NCBI RefSeq assembly: GCF_000414115.1
Contig: NZ_AOPZ01000081.1
Location: 1-34,441 of the forward strand
DNA length: 34,441 bases
From: Streptomyces aurantiacus JA 4570
GTDB lineage: Bacteria > Actinomycetota > Actinomycetes > Streptomycetales > Streptomycetaceae
Direction: 5' to 3'
The position numbers and the translations under genes are program-made. Below are positions 34,424 through 34,441 of the stretch, piece after piece (position 1 is the first letter of the stretch; the number at the start of each line of letters is the position of its first letter). Below the pieces are notes generated by a model that was not told where the DNA came from, did not search any database, and was given only the letters and a program-made list of their open reading frames with translations.

Positions 34424-34441
34424 CCCCCCTCTGGGTGCGCG

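Overview
This is a high-GC chromosomal window from a Streptomyces or close relative. Third codon positions are almost all G or C, GTG starts and 1-4 bp gene overlaps are frequent, and I found no TTA codon inside any gene I accept. The order pyrG - NUDIX - TPR protein - ald - parA-like - RHH-like - scpA - scpB - rluB, then aroH - tyrA - cmk - acyltransferase - der, is as I remember it the conserved core order of Streptomyces chromosomes. There are no tRNA or rRNA genes, transposases, CRISPR arrays or phage genes.

Left part (1-9655): a PucR-family regulator cut by the window edge and a GH15 glycosidase point left. CTP synthase, an ADP-ribose-type NUDIX hydrolase, a P-loop/TPR protein and alanine dehydrogenase point right. 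A well-formed terminator lies between pyrG and the NUDIX ribosome binding site, and ald has a clear HrdB-type promoter.

Chromosome-organisation block (9869-14688): a promoter and a strong Shine-Dalgarno drive a ParA-like ATPase. It is followed by a ribbon-helix-helix-like protein, the condensin partners ScpA and ScpB, and a large-subunit pseudouridine synthase whose Gly/Arg/Ser-rich N-terminus is out of frame with its catalytic body.

Redox/envelope block on the minus strand (14726-17312): an anchored exported protein, a five-helix membrane protein with conserved histidines (DUF6529-like), a Tat-type Rieske lipoprotein and a RlaP-like nucleotidyltransferase form an apparent operon. A YidB-like gene diverges from it.

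Aromatic acid/nucleotide/ribosome block (18070-22656): AroH-type chorismate mutase and prephenate dehydrogenase overlap by 4 bp. CMP kinase and a PlsC-type acyltransferase overlap by 4 bp. Then comes the double GTPase Der and a perfect hairpin terminator.

Right, more accessory part (22762-34423): two minus-strand hypothetical genes, one of them His/Asp-repeat rich; two secreted Rpf/LysM resuscitation-promoting factors behind a 485-bp intergenic region with two GTG-N6-GTCAC Crp-type sites; and a branched-chain amino acid ABC system in which LivH, LivM and LivG are fused in one chain and LivF has Arg for the Walker A Lys. The LivJ-like lipoprotein of that system is divergent. A GT4 glycosyltransferase with an overlapping partner gene closes the window.

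The most striking non-gene signal is a small palindromic repeat in three copies (one in scpA, two in the LivM-LivG linker). It shows compensatory base changes and is translated in frame. No single wholly new system stands out. The best leads are this repeat, the ParA/RHH/ScpAB set, the Rieske/DUF6529 module and the Rpf control region.
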